NCBI RefSeq assembly: GCF_001808705.1
Contig: NZ_KV794270.1
Location: forward strand, 77,019-141,018
Origin: Streptococcus sp. HMSC074B11
GTDB taxonomy: Bacteria; Bacillota; Bacilli; Lactobacillales; Streptococcaceae
Direction: 5' to 3'
Length of the DNA stretch: 64,000 bases
Shown here: one piece after another, positions 35,734-45,375 of the stretch
Position numbering within the stretch: the first letter of the stretch is position 1
Layout: the number at the start of each line of letters is the position of its first letter
The notes under the pieces: generated by a model
Databases searched by the model: none
What the model was told of the DNA's origin: nothing
The model's input: the letters and a program-made list of their open reading frames with translations, nothing else
Made by a program: the position numbers and the translations under genes

Positions 35734-36524
35734 TACAATCCCTCCATGTAAGCGATAACTGATTGGTCTTTGTGATGTCCGATAACTGTTTCAGCTAGTT
35801 CTAAAATCTCTGGACGAGCATTTTCAGGTGCTACCGGGTGCCCTACAACTTGCATCATGTGCAGGTCATTAAGATTATCACCAAAGGCCATCACCTGGTC
35901 CATATCTAGATTCAATTTCCTAGCCAATTCGACAATAGCGACTCCCTTGTCAACATGGTCTAAAACGATGTCAATGGATTCAAATCCTGTCGTCATAGCC
36001 TTAACACCAGAAACATGTTCATTGACCCAAGCTTCTCCGGCTTCTACTGTCTCTTCAGTAAAGTTAGTTGTGAATTTGAAAATCTCATCGGTAATATCTT
36101 CTAGTCTGGCTACTTTTTTGATATTTTCATTGTAATGATGGCTAAACATAAGATAGATTTCATCTACTGTATCTAAGACATAGCAAGCCTCTTTACCAGT
36201 CAAGAGCATCTTCTTCTCATCAAAATAAGGTGAAGTCTTTAGCTTTTCAAATGTTGATAGGTAAAAATCACGAGGCATGGTTGCTTCATAAAGGTCCTCT
36301 CCATGAAAACGAACCAAACTACCATTTTCAGCAATAAAGATTATCTCATCTTTGACATCCGCAAAATGCTTTTCAAGTGACAAAAGCCCACGACCAGATG
36401 CTACAGCAAAGTAGATTCCTTTTTCTTTATAAGAATGGAGCAACTTTTTCAGACGCTCCATATCAAATTGACCGGCACCATCCAAAAAAGTACCGTCCAT
36501 ATCCGTTGCTACTAATTTAATCAT
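35733..36524 (-). CDS. Cof-type HAD phosphatase
   Basis: A 263-residue paralogue of the next gene: MIKLVATDMDGTFLDGAG holds motif I, VASGRG motif II and AFGDNLNDLHMMQVVG motif IV. I use the ATG at 36524, since it fits the family N-terminus; the frame is open further to 36605 but runs through the promoter. The two genes are tandem, coupled by a one-base overlap. The substrate is unknown. Confidence 0.9.
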   Translation of the reverse strand: MIKLVATDMDGTFLDGAGQFDMERLKKLLHSYKEKGIYFAVASGRGLLSLEKHFADVKDEIIFIAENGSLVRFHGEDLYEATMPRDFYLSTFEKLKTSPYFDEKKMLLTGKEACYVLDTVDEIYLMFSHHYNENIKKVARLEDITDEIFKFTTNFTEETVEAGEAWVNEHVSGVKAMTTGFESIDIVLDHVDKGVAIVELARKLNLDMDQVMAFGDNLNDLHMMQVVGHPVAPENARPEILELAETVIGHHKDQSVIAYMEGL

Positions 36525-36561
36525 AAAATTCTTCGTACTCCAATTAATAAATCTACCTTCT

Positions 36562-36570
36562 ATTATACCA
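36562..36570 (-). promoter_or_regulatory. Extended -10 promoter of the HAD-ftsY operon
   Basis: Minus-strand TGGTATAAT has a TGN extension and perfect TATAAT, 38 bases before the first HAD gene and just after a terminator. Confidence 0.7.
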
Positions 36571-36580
36571 TAGAAAAAGT

Positions 36581-36611
36581 AAAAAAAGACGTGCTGAATT
36601 GACACGTCTTT
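36581..36611 (-). terminator. Terminator upstream of the HAD operon
   Basis: Arms aaagacgtg (36585-36593) and cacgtcttt (36603-36611) with a run of seven T residues on the minus strand. It ends transcription coming from the small remnant or from genes further upstream. Confidence 0.8.
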
Positions 36612-36616
36612 GTCTT

Positions 36617-36791
36617 CTATAAATAATCCCGTAGGGCCAATTTAAAGGCCAGGCTGATTTGCTTACTTTCTTTTATATCCAACCTCTCAACACTTTCTTC
36701 CAAAGTTCTTGATTGAAGTCTATTCTGAGAGTTCATCAGCTATTGCGTAAAAATCATTAATCTTTGGCTGAGACACATTTGTCACAATCAT
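36617..36791 (-). pseudogene. Small frameshifted reading frame
   Basis: On the minus strand an ATG at 36791 opens MIVTNVSQPKINDFYAIAD and stops at 36720. A second frame (36736-36617) continues with TLEESVERLDIKESKQI and ends FKLALRDYL before a terminator. Joined near 36720-36736 they would make one helical, charged protein of about 60 residues. I do not recognise the family; size and charge would suit an antitoxin or small regulator. No strong ribosome site is seen. Confidence 0.4.
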
Positions 36792-36856
36792 AAATAGCAT
36801 ATAGTTCTTGACATATAGTCTAATATATGAAAAAATACTTGTTGGAGGTTGATAAT

Positions 36857-37324
36857 ATGACTGAAAAAATCAAAAACTGGGTTAATATTTGCGTTTTAAA
36901 AAATCAAGAAATTTTATTACTTAATAGACAGCACGATAATTTTCCTGGCTGGATTCCACCGGGGGGAAAAGTTGAATTCCCTGAAAGTTTTTTTGAAGCT
37001 GCATTACGGGAACTTAAGGAAGAGACTGGACTTACCGCATTAAATCTTGAATTAAAAGGAATTTCAGGCTTTACTAATTCAATTGGTAATGAGAGATTTG
37101 TCTTCTATGACTTTTTATGTACTCAGTTTACTGGTGAACTAAGTACATCTGCTGAAGGTGAGCCAAAATGGTGGAATCTAAAAGATATTGATAAAATACC
37201 AATGCAAGATGAAATAAGAAAAAGGCTACCACTTTATTTAAGAAAAGGAAGCTTTGAAAGTATTAACTATTGGGATGATAATAAGAAATGCATTAGTGAA
37301 AACAAAACAATTTTATTTGACTAA
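36857..37324 (+). CDS. Nudix hydrolase (MutT-like)
   Basis: A 155-residue Nudix protein. The box is complete at residues 37-59 (G37, E43, R51, E52, E55, E56, G58), preceded by GWIPPGG. The ATG at 36857 follows GGAGG spaced 8 bases; an earlier ATG at 36827 lies before that site. Likely hydrolyses an oxidised or unusual nucleotide; substrate unknown. It is the only plus-strand gene of the accessory stretch between the HAD genes and smc, and it looks more A+T-rich than its neighbours. Confidence 0.82.
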   Translation: MTEKIKNWVNICVLKNQEILLLNRQHDNFPGWIPPGGKVEFPESFFEAALRELKEETGLTALNLELKGISGFTNSIGNERFVFYDFLCTQFTGELSTSAEGEPKWWNLKDIDKIPMQDEIRKRLPLYLRKGSFESINYWDDNKKCISENKTILFD

Positions 37325-37407
37325 TATTCTCTACGGTATAATCAAGGGTATCTAATAAAAATCATCTACTCTAACAACTTTTTCCTCTTATCTATAGATA
37401 GCTAAAA

Positions 37408-37435
37408 AGCCTTGGAAACAGCTTATTCCAAGGCT
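37408..37435. terminator. Bidirectional terminator between Nudix and HD genes
   Basis: Arms agccttggaa (37408-37417) and ttccaaggct (37426-37435), with T-rich sequence on the minus side and moderately on the plus side. The rest of the gap to 37549 holds only short minus-strand frames, such as one ending LTGEWK, that I cannot assign. Confidence 0.75.
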
Positions 37436-37549
37436 GTCCTTGTATTTTATTGTCTCAATTTCCTTATTCCGATTTCAGTTGTGGCAAGTTTAATCATATT
37501 TATTTCCATTCTCCGGTTAAAATTCTATCTTCTATTGGGCTAACTGTTA

Positions 37550-38128
37550 TTAAAAATATAAGCCCTTCTCCACACTTTCCTGAATCAAGTCTTTCGTCAG
37601 TTTCCATAATTCTTCTGATTCACTTTTTATGAACTTTTTCTTTTCTAATACCATGTCTGCACTGATATTATCAGGATTATAATTGAATTCTGACACTTCT
37701 AAGTGATTTATCAGTGGTACCAATGCATCGATCACTCTTGCATATCTTGCTTCAGCACTCTGCCCTTTTTCAAATTCCAACCACAAATTTTTCATATTCA
37801 AATATTTCTCTTCTGGAAGGAGGCTCATTGTTTTTTCTATAGATGCTAGTTCTCTATCATGAGAATGAAGCTTTTTTTCATCATCAAAAACCCAAGTATC
37901 TCCGGCATAAATCTCACCTAAATCATGAATCAATAACATAGGAATCACTTTTTCCATATTCAATTTTTCAGGATAATAATCTTGAAGAACCATCGCAGCT
38001 ATGGCACCCTGCCAAGAATGCTCGGCACTATTTTCAAATCTGCCATCAAGAGTTCTATTAAATCTTGTCACTGACTTTAATTTCTCTATTTCTTTAATAA
38101 AATCAACTGAATGTTTCAAATTACTCAT
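37550..38128 (-). CDS. HD-domain hydrolase (YfbR/HDDC2-like)
   Basis: A 192-residue HD-domain protein. Metal ligands are visible as H37 (NSAEHSWQ), H68-D69 (LLIHDLGEIYAGD) and probably D133 or a neighbour (ARVIDALVP). The pattern, with an R residue in SVTRFNRTLDGRFENSAEH, matches the YfbR-like group, which includes 5'-deoxynucleotidases. Such enzymes dephosphorylate deoxynucleoside monophosphates; the activity is inferred. Next to a Nudix gene it suggests nucleotide clean-up. Confidence 0.82.
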   Translation of the reverse strand: MSNLKHSVDFIKEIEKLKSVTRFNRTLDGRFENSAEHSWQGAIAAMVLQDYYPEKLNMEKVIPMLLIHDLGEIYAGDTWVFDDEKKLHSHDRELASIEKTMSLLPEEKYLNMKNLWLEFEKGQSAEARYARVIDALVPLINHLEVSEFNYNPDNISADMVLEKKKFIKSESEELWKLTKDLIQESVEKGLYF

Positions 38129-38218
38129 TGCTATTCCTACCTTATTCTAAATTACAAATATATTAGCAAAAATTAATCTTTACATCATTAATTTCCCGTA
38201 TTTGCAAAAAATAAAATA

Positions 38219-38245
38219 GCGCCTAATCCATATGAGATTAGACGC
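38219..38245 (-). terminator. Terminator after the TRIC-family gene
   Basis: Arms gcgcctaatc (38219-38228) and gattagacgc (38236-38245) with one mismatch, followed on the minus strand by TATTTTATTTTTT. Confidence 0.8.
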
Positions 38246-38308
38246 CTGATCAAACTTGTAATTTATAAAATATTTATCAGTCGAGTGATTGAACTTTCTT
38301 ACCATCAA

Positions 38309-38968
38309 TCAATTCCAAGTCTTTTTATCCATATTTGGTAAAGAGAGCTTGAACTTAATAATACATAGTCGAATCACAAAACCGACAATTGAGAGAATGA
38401 TAAAAGCAGTGATTCTTGGAAAGTGAAGGACAAAGGCCAACCAGTAATAAATAACGCCAATTACAAAAGATAGAAGGGCATATATGTCCTCTTTTAGAAC
38501 ACTTGGGACTTCATTAATCAAGAGATCTCGGATGATACCTCCGCCAGCACCTGTTAAACAGGCCAAAATCCCTGCAGACATCAAGTTCAATTTACTATCA
38601 GCTAAGGCGGTAGCTCCAATCAAGGAAAAGATGATTAAGCCAATCGAATCAAAGATAAGATAAGCTTCTCTCAGCCACTTATAGAATTTTTTTTCTTGAC
38701 TAGCATTGGCTTGTTTTGATGTCACAAAGGCATACATAATAACAGCTACAAGAATAGAGACATAAATCGGTCCAGGATCTGCGAGAGCGGAGGGAAAACG
38801 ACTGATAATGGAATCTCTTAAAATCCCTCCGCCTACTGCCGTTACAATTGCCAATAAACTAATTCCAAAAATATCTAAACGTTTACCAAATCCTTTAATG
38901 GCACCTGACGCCGCAAAGGCAATAGTCCCAATATAATTACAAATCATTAGGAATAGGTCAAAATCCAT
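38309..38968 (-). CDS. TRIC-type cation channel family protein (YicG/UPF0126)
   Basis: A 219-residue membrane protein with seven hydrophobic segments. Two internal repeats each end a helix in a glycine-rich motif (AVGGGILRDSI and GAGGGIIRDLL), the mark of bacterial TRIC channels, which conduct K+ or other monovalent cations. The C-terminus looks altered: adding one A to the AAAAA run in GATAAAAAGAC would extend the end to DKKDLELIDGKK and stop at 38277. Confidence 0.87.
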   Translation of the reverse strand: MDFDLFLMICNYIGTIAFAASGAIKGFGKRLDIFGISLLAIVTAVGGGILRDSIISRFPSALADPGPIYVSILVAVIMYAFVTSKQANASQEKKFYKWLREAYLIFDSIGLIIFSLIGATALADSKLNLMSAGILACLTGAGGGIIRDLLINEVPSVLKEDIYALLSFVIGVIYYWLAFVLHFPRITAFIILSIVGFVIRLCIIKFKLSLPNMDKKTWN

Positions 38969-39057
38969 ATAAGCTCCTCAATTTATTTTTGTAACCTTTC
39001 CGACTTCTTGAAGGTCATTCTACATGCTCTAGCTTGAAATGTTATATTGAAAACAAA

Positions 39058-42000
39058 CTAAGCATCCATATTCTCTAAATCTTTTAGTTTAACAGATACA
39101 ATCTTAGAAACACCAGATTCTTGCATGGTTACCCCATAAATAGAATCTGCTGCTGCCATGGTTCCCTTACGGTGGGTAACAACGATAAACTGGCTATCCT
39201 TGTCAAAACGGTTAAGATAATCCCCAAAGCGTTTAACGTTAGCTTCATCGAGTGCAGCCTCTACTTCATCCAAAATAACAAATGGAATGGTCTTGACACG
39301 AATGATTGAGAAGAGCAATGCAAGAGCTGACAAAGCCTTCTCTCCACCACTCATGAGGTTGAGAGATTGGATTTTCTTACCAGGAGGTTGAACAGAGATT
39401 TCAACACCTGCTGTCAATAAATCTCCCTCGGTCAGGATTAGGTCCGCTTGACCACCACCAAACATCTGCTTGAAGGTTACTTTGAAGGATTCACGAATAG
39501 CTTCAAAGGTTGATTTGAATCGTTCCTTCACTTCATCATTCATCTCTGTAATGGTTTCAAGAAGAAGATTTTTGGCAGAAAGAATGTCATCACGCTGACT
39601 ATTTAAGAATTCCAAGCGTTCGTGAACTTCGTCAAACTGTTCAATAGCATCCAAATTGACTGGACCAAGTGAACGGATAGATTTTTCTAAATCCTTGACC
39701 TCTTGTTCAGCGACAGCCAAATCTTCTAAGGGATTGGCTTGTTCTAAAGCTTCCGTATAACTAATCTGGTATTCTTCAGTCAGTTGACCTTGAAGATAGC
39801 GAAGGCGGTCCGTAATCTTCTCTTTGGTTGCTTCCGCTCGAGTTTGTTTACGAATCCATTCCTCATTTTGCTGACGAGCTTGTTCTAAATGACTAGCTAT
39901 ATCATCCAATTGACCTTCAATATCATCCAGTTCAAACTGCTTACGAATGAGCCCTTGTTGAATTTCTTCCTTCTGATTCTTAGCTTCTGTTTCCTGCTTA
40001 GTCAAAAGTTCCGTATCAACCTTTTCAAGATTGTCTACCTTTTCTTGGAGAAGGCGTTCGATTTCATCTTGCTCCATATCAAGGTATTCAAGCTCTTTGT
40101 TAATCCGTTCAATATCCGCAACTTCGTAACGTTTTCGCCCTATCATTTCTGTTTTGAGCAGACGTTCTTGGGAAAGTTTATCCTGCAAGTTTTGGTAACG
40201 TTCTTGAATCGCATTTTTATTGGACTTGATTTCTTCAATCTCAGACTCCAGCTTTTGCTTTTCAGTTGAAATAACTGCAAGACGTTCTTGGCATTTTTCT
40301 TTTTCAGTTTGCCAATCTCCACCTCTTAGATTGTTTAATTCTTTTTCCTGAAGTTCTAAAAGTGTTTCGAGTTCTTCGACTTGTTGGCAAGTTTGTTGAT
40401 AAGCCAGATATAAGCCTTGCTCCTCTATTCGAGCTTGCTCTCCTTGAGACTTAATAGTCTCCAAAGTTTGACTGAGGGCTGTCAAGCCTTCTTGAACAGA
40501 TTTCAGATTTTCTTCCTCTTGACGAAGAAGTTTTTCTTCTTGAGCAATCTCTTTTTGCAACTGTTCTAATTCAGGCTTGATGAAAATACTGTTATTTTGA
40601 CGATTGGCACCACCCGCATAAGAACCACCTGTTCGCAATTCTGTACCATCTAGCGTTACCATTCGAACCTGATAACGTACCTTACGAGCTGCATCACGCG
40701 CATGCTCTACCGTATCAAAGATAGCTGTTGTAGCAAGCAAGTTTTTAAAAATAGCTTCATGCTTGGCATCAAAAGTAACCAGTTCATCTGCCATTCCAAG
40801 AAAACCTGGACTTGAGGCAATCACATCTTGGTTCTGACTAGAAATGCTACGAGCCTTAATAGTTGTTAAAGGCAGGAAGGTCGCACGACCAGCTCGGTTT
40901 CGCTTAAGGAAGTCGATAGCCTTAGTCGCAGCCTGTTCATCTTCAACGATGATATGTTGGCTACTTGCCCCGAGGGCAATTTCAAGAGCTGTTTGATAAC
41001 GAACATCAAAAGTTAAATGTTCACTGACCGCTCCGACAATACCGCCCAGGCGATCTTTTTCTTGTAGAACACTCTTAACACCCGCATAGAAATTACTATG
41101 GTTTTTAAGAATGTTTTCCAGACTTTGCGCCTTGGCCTGCTTGTTTTTCAGACTATCCAAACGGTCAAAAAGTTGATTTTGCTGACTTTGATAAGCCTGC
41201 TTTTGTTCTTCTTCCTGTTTAACATGCGTCTGATAGTCAGCAAGCAAGGTCTGCACTTTTTCTTTTGCTGATTTAAGAGCAGTTTCTTGCTCACTAGCCT
41301 TAGATTTAGCAGAAGCTAATTGTTCTTTCAAGGACTCCAATTGTTCTTCTTGCTTTTGAGTCTGTTGGCGACTATTTTCAAGATCATTTTCAATCCGTGT
41401 CAACTGGTTAGAGACATCTGCTTCTTCCTGCAAGAAAGCAACAAAGCGCTCACGCAGTTGCTCAATCATCTGATCAGGATCATCAGAAAATGCTTCTAAC
41501 TCAGCTTCTAAACGATTGAGCTCCTTGGTATTGACTGCTAGATTTTCTTCTAACTGACTGAGATTTGCTTCTTTTTCTTCCTTCTCTTGAATAAGAGCAT
41601 TTCTCTTTTCATCCAAACTAGCTAAACGAGCTTGAGCCTCTTGTTGATTGAGAGCAACCTGCTCAGTTTCTAGTTTAGATAAAGCTAACTTACGTTCTAA
41701 ATCACTGATTAAACTAGTCAAATCCATCAAACTAGTTTGATCTTTAGCCATCTCTGCTTGTAAATCTTGTCTCTGCTTCTTGAGAGATTGATTTTCAAGT
41801 TCTAGTGACTCGCGTTTTTGATAATAACTAGTCAACAGTTCTTGAACTTGGTTTAATTCTTCTTCTGTTAGATCCAATTCAGCCTTATTGGCTTGAATTT
41901 GTGCAACTAAAACATCTAAGTAGATGGCTTTACGCTGACCGTCCAAGTCCATAAATTTACGAGCTGTTGCTGCTTGCTTTTCTAAGGGCTTGATTTGATT

Positions 42001-42597
42001 GTCTAACTCATAGATGATATCTTCCAAGCGGTCTAAATTGTCTTGAGTTTGTTGGAGTTTACTTTCTGTCTCTTTGCGACGAGTTTTATATTTTAAAACT
42101 CCAGCTGCTTCTTCAAAGATAGCACGGCGTTCCTCAGGTTTAGAGTTAAAGATTTCTTCGACCTTCCCTTGGGAAATAATGGAGAAGGAGTCGCGCCCAA
42201 GTCCGGTATCTAAGAAAAGATCATGAATATCACGAAGACGGACTTTTTTCCCATCAATCTTGTATTCACTATCCCCAGTACGATAGATATGACGCTCCAC
42301 CTTGATTTCCTGTCCTGCATCCTTGATGAAACCGTCCTTATTATCTAGAGTAACAACTACAGAAGCATAGTTTAATGGTTTTCTACTTTCTGTCCCTGCA
42401 AAGATAACATCAGGCATCTTGCCACCACGAAGACTTTTGACACTGGATTCCCCAAGAGCCCAGCGTAAACTTTCTGTGATGTTAGATTTTCCAGAACCAT
42501 TTGGTCCTACAACCGCTGTAACTCCCTGGTCAAAAACAACCTTGGTCTTATCAGCAAAGGACTTAAATCCCTGAATCTCAATTTCCTTTAAATACAT
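39058..42597 (-). CDS. smc: Chromosome segregation protein SMC
   Basis: SMC is the ATPase core of condensin with ScpA and ScpB and organises the chromosome. Order: Walker [10 protein letters not shown] (about 32-40); a long coiled coil; a hinge near 515-640 ([23 protein letters not shown] in part); the return coiled coil; then the signature [17 protein letters not shown] and Walker [16 protein letters not shown]. The length of 1179 is as expected. It overlaps rnc by 10 bases. Confidence 0.97.
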   Translation of the reverse strand: MYLKEIEIQGFKSFADKTKVVFDQGVTAVVGPNGSGKSNITESLRWALGESSVKSLRGGKMPDVIFAGTESRKPLNYASVVVTLDNKDGFIKDAGQEIKVERHIYRTGDSEYKIDGKKVRLRDIHDLFLDTGLGRDSFSIISQGKVEEIFNSKPEERRAIFEEAAGVLKYKTRRKETESKLQQTQDNLDRLEDIIYELDNQIKPLEKQAATARKFMDLDGQRKAIYLDVLVAQIQANKAELDLTEEELNQVQELLTSYYQKRESLELENQSLKKQRQDLQAEMAKDQTSLMDLTSLISDLERKLALSKLETEQVALNQQEAQARLASLDEKRNALIQEKEEKEANLSQLEENLAVNTKELNRLEAELEAFSDDPDQMIEQLRERFVAFLQEEADVSNQLTRIENDLENSRQQTQKQEEQLESLKEQLASAKSKASEQETALKSAKEKVQTLLADYQTHVKQEEEQKQAYQSQQNQLFDRLDSLKNKQAKAQSLENILKNHSNFYAGVKSVLQEKDRLGGIVGAVSEHLTFDVRYQTALEIALGASSQHIIVEDEQAATKAIDFLKRNRAGRATFLPLTTIKARSISSQNQDVIASSPGFLGMADELVTFDAKHEAIFKNLLATTAIFDTVEHARDAARKVRYQVRMVTLDGTELRTGGSYAGGANRQNNSIFIKPELEQLQKEIAQEEKLLRQEEENLKSVQEGLTALSQTLETIKSQGEQARIEEQGLYLAYQQTCQQVEELETLLELQEKELNNLRGGDWQTEKEKCQERLAVISTEKQKLESEIEEIKSNKNAIQERYQNLQDKLSQERLLKTEMIGRKRYEVADIERINKELEYLDMEQDEIERLLQEKVDNLEKVDTELLTKQETEAKNQKEEIQQGLIRKQFELDDIEGQLDDIASHLEQARQQNEEWIRKQTRAEATKEKITDRLRYLQGQLTEEYQISYTEALEQANPLEDLAVAEQEVKDLEKSIRSLGPVNLDAIEQFDEVHERLEFLNSQRDDILSAKNLLLETITEMNDEVKERFKSTFEAIRESFKVTFKQMFGGGQADLILTEGDLLTAGVEISVQPPGKKIQSLNLMSGGEKALSALALLFSIIRVKTIPFVILDEVEAALDEANVKRFGDYLNRFDKDSQFIVVTHRKGTMAAADSIYGVTMQESGVSKIVSVKLKDLENMDA

Positions 42598-43286
42598 GAA
42601 TCCAGTCCTTCCTCAACTGCATTTTTAGCGGCTTCTTGTTCGGCCAATTTTTTTGATCGTCCTTGACCCCTACCTAAACTTTGACCCTTGACAAGGACTT
42701 CAACCTCAAACATCTTATCGTGGGCAGGTCCGATCTCTGAAATCACCTGATAACGAATATCAACATCACCATTGACTTGGAGTAATTCTTGGAGGTGGGT
42801 CTTGTAGTCTTTAATCATCTCAAAATCACCAGCCTCAACCTTAGGTATCATGACCTGGTAGATAAACTCTTTTACCGTAAGTAGATCCTTATCTAAAAGC
42901 AGGGCACCCAAGAAGGCTTCGAAAGCATCTCCCAAGATGGTATCTCGATTACGGCCTCCAGATTTTTCCTCTCCCTTTCCTAGCATGATAAACTGATCAA
43001 ACTGGCAGTCACGGGCAAAACCAGCCAAACTCTCTTCACGTACAATCATGGCACGGAGTTTAGACAGGTCACCTTCTGGTTTTTTAGGATATTTTTTGTA
43101 CAGATATTCTGAAATCAATAATTGCAGAACAGCGTCTCCTAAAAATTCCAAGCGTTCATTGTGTGAAATTTTTAAGAGGCGGTGCTCATTGGCGTAACTA
43201 GTGTGAGTAAAAGCAGTTTCAAGTAATTGTTTATCTGAAAAAACAAGCCCAAAACGTTGCTCTAACACGGTTTCTAATTCTCTCAT
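42588..43286 (-). CDS. rnc: Ribonuclease III
   Basis: RNase III cuts double-stranded RNA and matures rRNA. The catalytic signature [14 protein letters not shown] is at about residues 43-56, the second acidic cluster [10 protein letters not shown] near 118-127, and a C-terminal double-stranded-RNA-binding domain near 160-228 ([16 protein letters not shown]). The length of 232 is typical. It heads the rnc-smc pair. Confidence 0.97.
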   Translation of the reverse strand: MRELETVLEQRFGLVFSDKQLLETAFTHTSYANEHRLLKISHNERLEFLGDAVLQLLISEYLYKKYPKKPEGDLSKLRAMIVREESLAGFARDCQFDQFIMLGKGEEKSGGRNRDTILGDAFEAFLGALLLDKDLLTVKEFIYQVMIPKVEAGDFEMIKDYKTHLQELLQVNGDVDIRYQVISEIGPAHDKMFEVEVLVKGQSLGRGQGRSKKLAEQEAAKNAVEEGLDSCI

Positions 43287-43423
43287 AAGAACCTCTTTCT
43301 AAAACATTATAATACACTCCATTATACCAAAAAATAGAGTCATAGTCAGGAAATAACCGTTAAAAGTCCTTTTTCTGACTTGTGTTTAAAATCAATCCAT
43401 TACTAGCGGTTCAGGCTATTTTT

Positions 43424-43440
43424 TGGTATAATAAATCTTA
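43424..43440 (+). promoter_or_regulatory. ylxM promoter giving a probable leaderless mRNA
   Basis: TGGTATAAT (43424-43432) is an extended, perfect -10 element. The ylxM ATG begins at 43440, only 7 bases later, so transcription should start at or next to the start codon. No ribosome site can exist upstream. Confidence 0.7.
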
Positions 43441-43772
43441 TGGAAATTGAAAAAACCAATCGAATGAATGCTCTGTTTGAATTTTATGCAGCACTTTTGA
43501 CTGATAAGCAGATGAACTATATCGAGCTCTACTATGCAGACGACTATAGTTTAGCTGAAATCGCTGAAGAATTCGGTGTTAGTCGTCAGGCTGTTTATGA
43601 TAATATCAAACGAACAGAAAAGATACTGGAAGACTATGAGATGAAGCTTCATATGTACTCTGACTACATTGTCCGCAGTCAGATTTTTGATCAGATCATT
43701 GAGCGCTATCCAGAAGATGCTTTTCTCCAAGAGCAAATTGAGATTTTAACAAGTATTGACAATAGAGAATAA
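43440..43772 (+). CDS. ylxM: YlxM/p13 family DNA-binding-like protein of the SRP operon
   Basis: A 110-residue helix-turn-helix protein ([21 protein letters not shown] at about 36-56) resembling sigma region 4, of the UPF0122/YlxM family that stands next to ffh and is linked to the SRP pathway in streptococci. The ATG is only 7 bases after the -10 box. The next in-frame ATG, at 43464, has no ribosome site, so leaderless translation is the simplest reading. Confidence 0.92.
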   Translation: MEIEKTNRMNALFEFYAALLTDKQMNYIELYYADDYSLAEIAEEFGVSRQAVYDNIKRTEKILEDYEMKLHMYSDYIVRSQIFDQIIERYPEDAFLQEQIEILTSIDNRE

Positions 43773-43783
43773 GAGGAATAAAT

Positions 43784-45349
43784 ATGGCATTTGAAAATTT
43801 AACAGAACGTTTGCAGAACGTCTTTAAAAATCTACGTAAAAAAGGAAAAATCACAGAGAGTGATATCCAAGAAGCAACCAAGGAAATTCGTCTGGCTCTT
43901 TTAGAAGCCGACGTTGCTTTGCCTGTAGTTAAGGATTTTATCAAAAAAATTCGTGAACGCGCGGTCGGGCATGAAGTCATTGATACCCTCAATCCAGCTC
44001 AACAAATCATCAAGGTTGTTAATGAAGAATTGACGGAAGTTCTTGGTTCAGACACAGCTGAGATTATCAAGTCTCCAAAAATCCCAACTATTATCATGAT
44101 GGTAGGTTTGCAAGGGGCTGGTAAAACAACCTTCGCTGGAAAACTTGCTAACAAACTCAAAAAGGAAGAGGATGCTCGTCCTCTGATGATTGCGGCCGAC
44201 ATCTATCGTCCTGCTGCTATTGACCAGCTTAAAACACTAGGACAACAAATTGATGTTCCTGTCTTTGCTCTTGGAACTGAAGTTCCTGCAGTGGAGATTG
44301 TTCGCCAAGGTTTGGAGCAAGCTAAAGCCAACCATAACGACTATGTCTTGATTGATACGGCTGGTCGTTTACAAATCGACGAGCTTCTCATGAATGAGCT
44401 TCGTGATGTTAAAGCTCTTGCTCAACCAAATGAAATCCTTCTCGTCATCGATGCCATGATTGGTCAAGAAGCTGCTAACGTTGCGCGAGAATTTAACGCT
44501 CAATTAGAAGTTACCGGTGTCATTCTTACCAAGATTGACGGGGACACTCGTGGTGGTGCGGCCCTCTCTGTTCGTCATATCACAGGAAAACCAATCAAGT
44601 TCACTGGTACTGGTGAAAAGATTACTGATATTGAAACCTTCCACCCTGACCGTATGGCCAGCCGTATTCTCGGCATGGGAGATATGCTGACTCTGATTGA
44701 GAAAGCTTCCCAAGAATACGATGAGCAGAAAGCCCTTGAAATGGCTGAAAAGATGCGGGAAAACACCTTTGATTTCAACGATTTCATCGATCAGTTGGAT
44801 CAGGTGCAAAATATGGGGCCAATGGAAGATTTGCTCAAGATGATTCCTGGTATGGCCAACAATCCTGCCCTTCAAAATATGAAGGTGGATGAAAAACAAA
44901 TTGCTCGCAAACGTGCCATCGTCTCATCTATGACTCCTGAAGAACGTGAAAATCCAGATTTGCTCACTCCAAGCCGTCGTCGTCGTATTGCAGCTGGTTC
45001 TGGTAATACCTTTATCGATGTCAACAAGTTCATTAAGGACTTTAATCAAGCCAAACAACTCATGCAAGGTGTCATGTCTGGTGACATGAACAAGATGATG
45101 AAGCAAATGGGCATCAACCCTAACAACCTTCCTAAAAACATGCCTGGTGGCATGGATATGTCAGCCCTTGAAGGTATGATGGGACAAGGTGGTATGCCGG
45201 ATATGTCTGCTCTTGGAGGAGCCGGAATGCCTGATATGAGCCAGATGCTTGGTGGAGGTCTCAAGGGTAAAATCGGTGAATTTGCTATGAAGCAATCCAT
45301 GAAACGCATGGCCAACAAAATGAAAAAAGCTAAGAAAAAACGCAAATAA
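43784..45349 (+). CDS. ffh: Signal recognition particle protein Ffh
   Basis: Ffh binds signal peptides and 4.5S RNA and delivers ribosomes to FtsY. N and G domains (about 1-295): G1 GLQGAGKTT near 106-114, DTAGRLQ, and TKIDGDTRGG. The Met-rich M domain (about 325-521) has GGMDMSALEGMMGQGGMPDMS in parts and a basic end KKAKKKRK. The length of 521 is usual for streptococci. An AAGAGGAAT site precedes the start; it is 11 bases after ylxM. Confidence 0.97.
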   Translation: MAFENLTERLQNVFKNLRKKGKITESDIQEATKEIRLALLEADVALPVVKDFIKKIRERAVGHEVIDTLNPAQQIIKVVNEELTEVLGSDTAEIIKSPKIPTIIMMVGLQGAGKTTFAGKLANKLKKEEDARPLMIAADIYRPAAIDQLKTLGQQIDVPVFALGTEVPAVEIVRQGLEQAKANHNDYVLIDTAGRLQIDELLMNELRDVKALAQPNEILLVIDAMIGQEAANVAREFNAQLEVTGVILTKIDGDTRGGAALSVRHITGKPIKFTGTGEKITDIETFHPDRMASRILGMGDMLTLIEKASQEYDEQKALEMAEKMRENTFDFNDFIDQLDQVQNMGPMEDLLKMIPGMANNPALQNMKVDEKQIARKRAIVSSMTPEERENPDLLTPSRRRRIAAGSGNTFIDVNKFIKDFNQAKQLMQGVMSGDMNKMMKQMGINPNNLPKNMPGGMDMSALEGMMGQGGMPDMSALGGAGMPDMSQMLGGGLKGKIGEFAMKQSMKRMANKMKKAKKKRK

Positions 45350-45375
45350 AAAGGACTCAATTGAGTCCTTTTTTT
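45348..45375. terminator. Bidirectional terminator ffh/rluD
   Basis: A 26-bp perfect palindrome (aaaaaggactcaa and complement) begins at the ffh stop codon, with T runs both ways. It also ends the convergent pseudouridine synthase operon. Confidence 0.85.

Noticed and set aside
37440-37549. Short minus-strand frames after the HD gene (one ending LTGEWK, another starting MIKLATTEIG)
   Set aside because: They are 16-22 codons long, lie in different frames and have no recognisable family; too little for a gene call.
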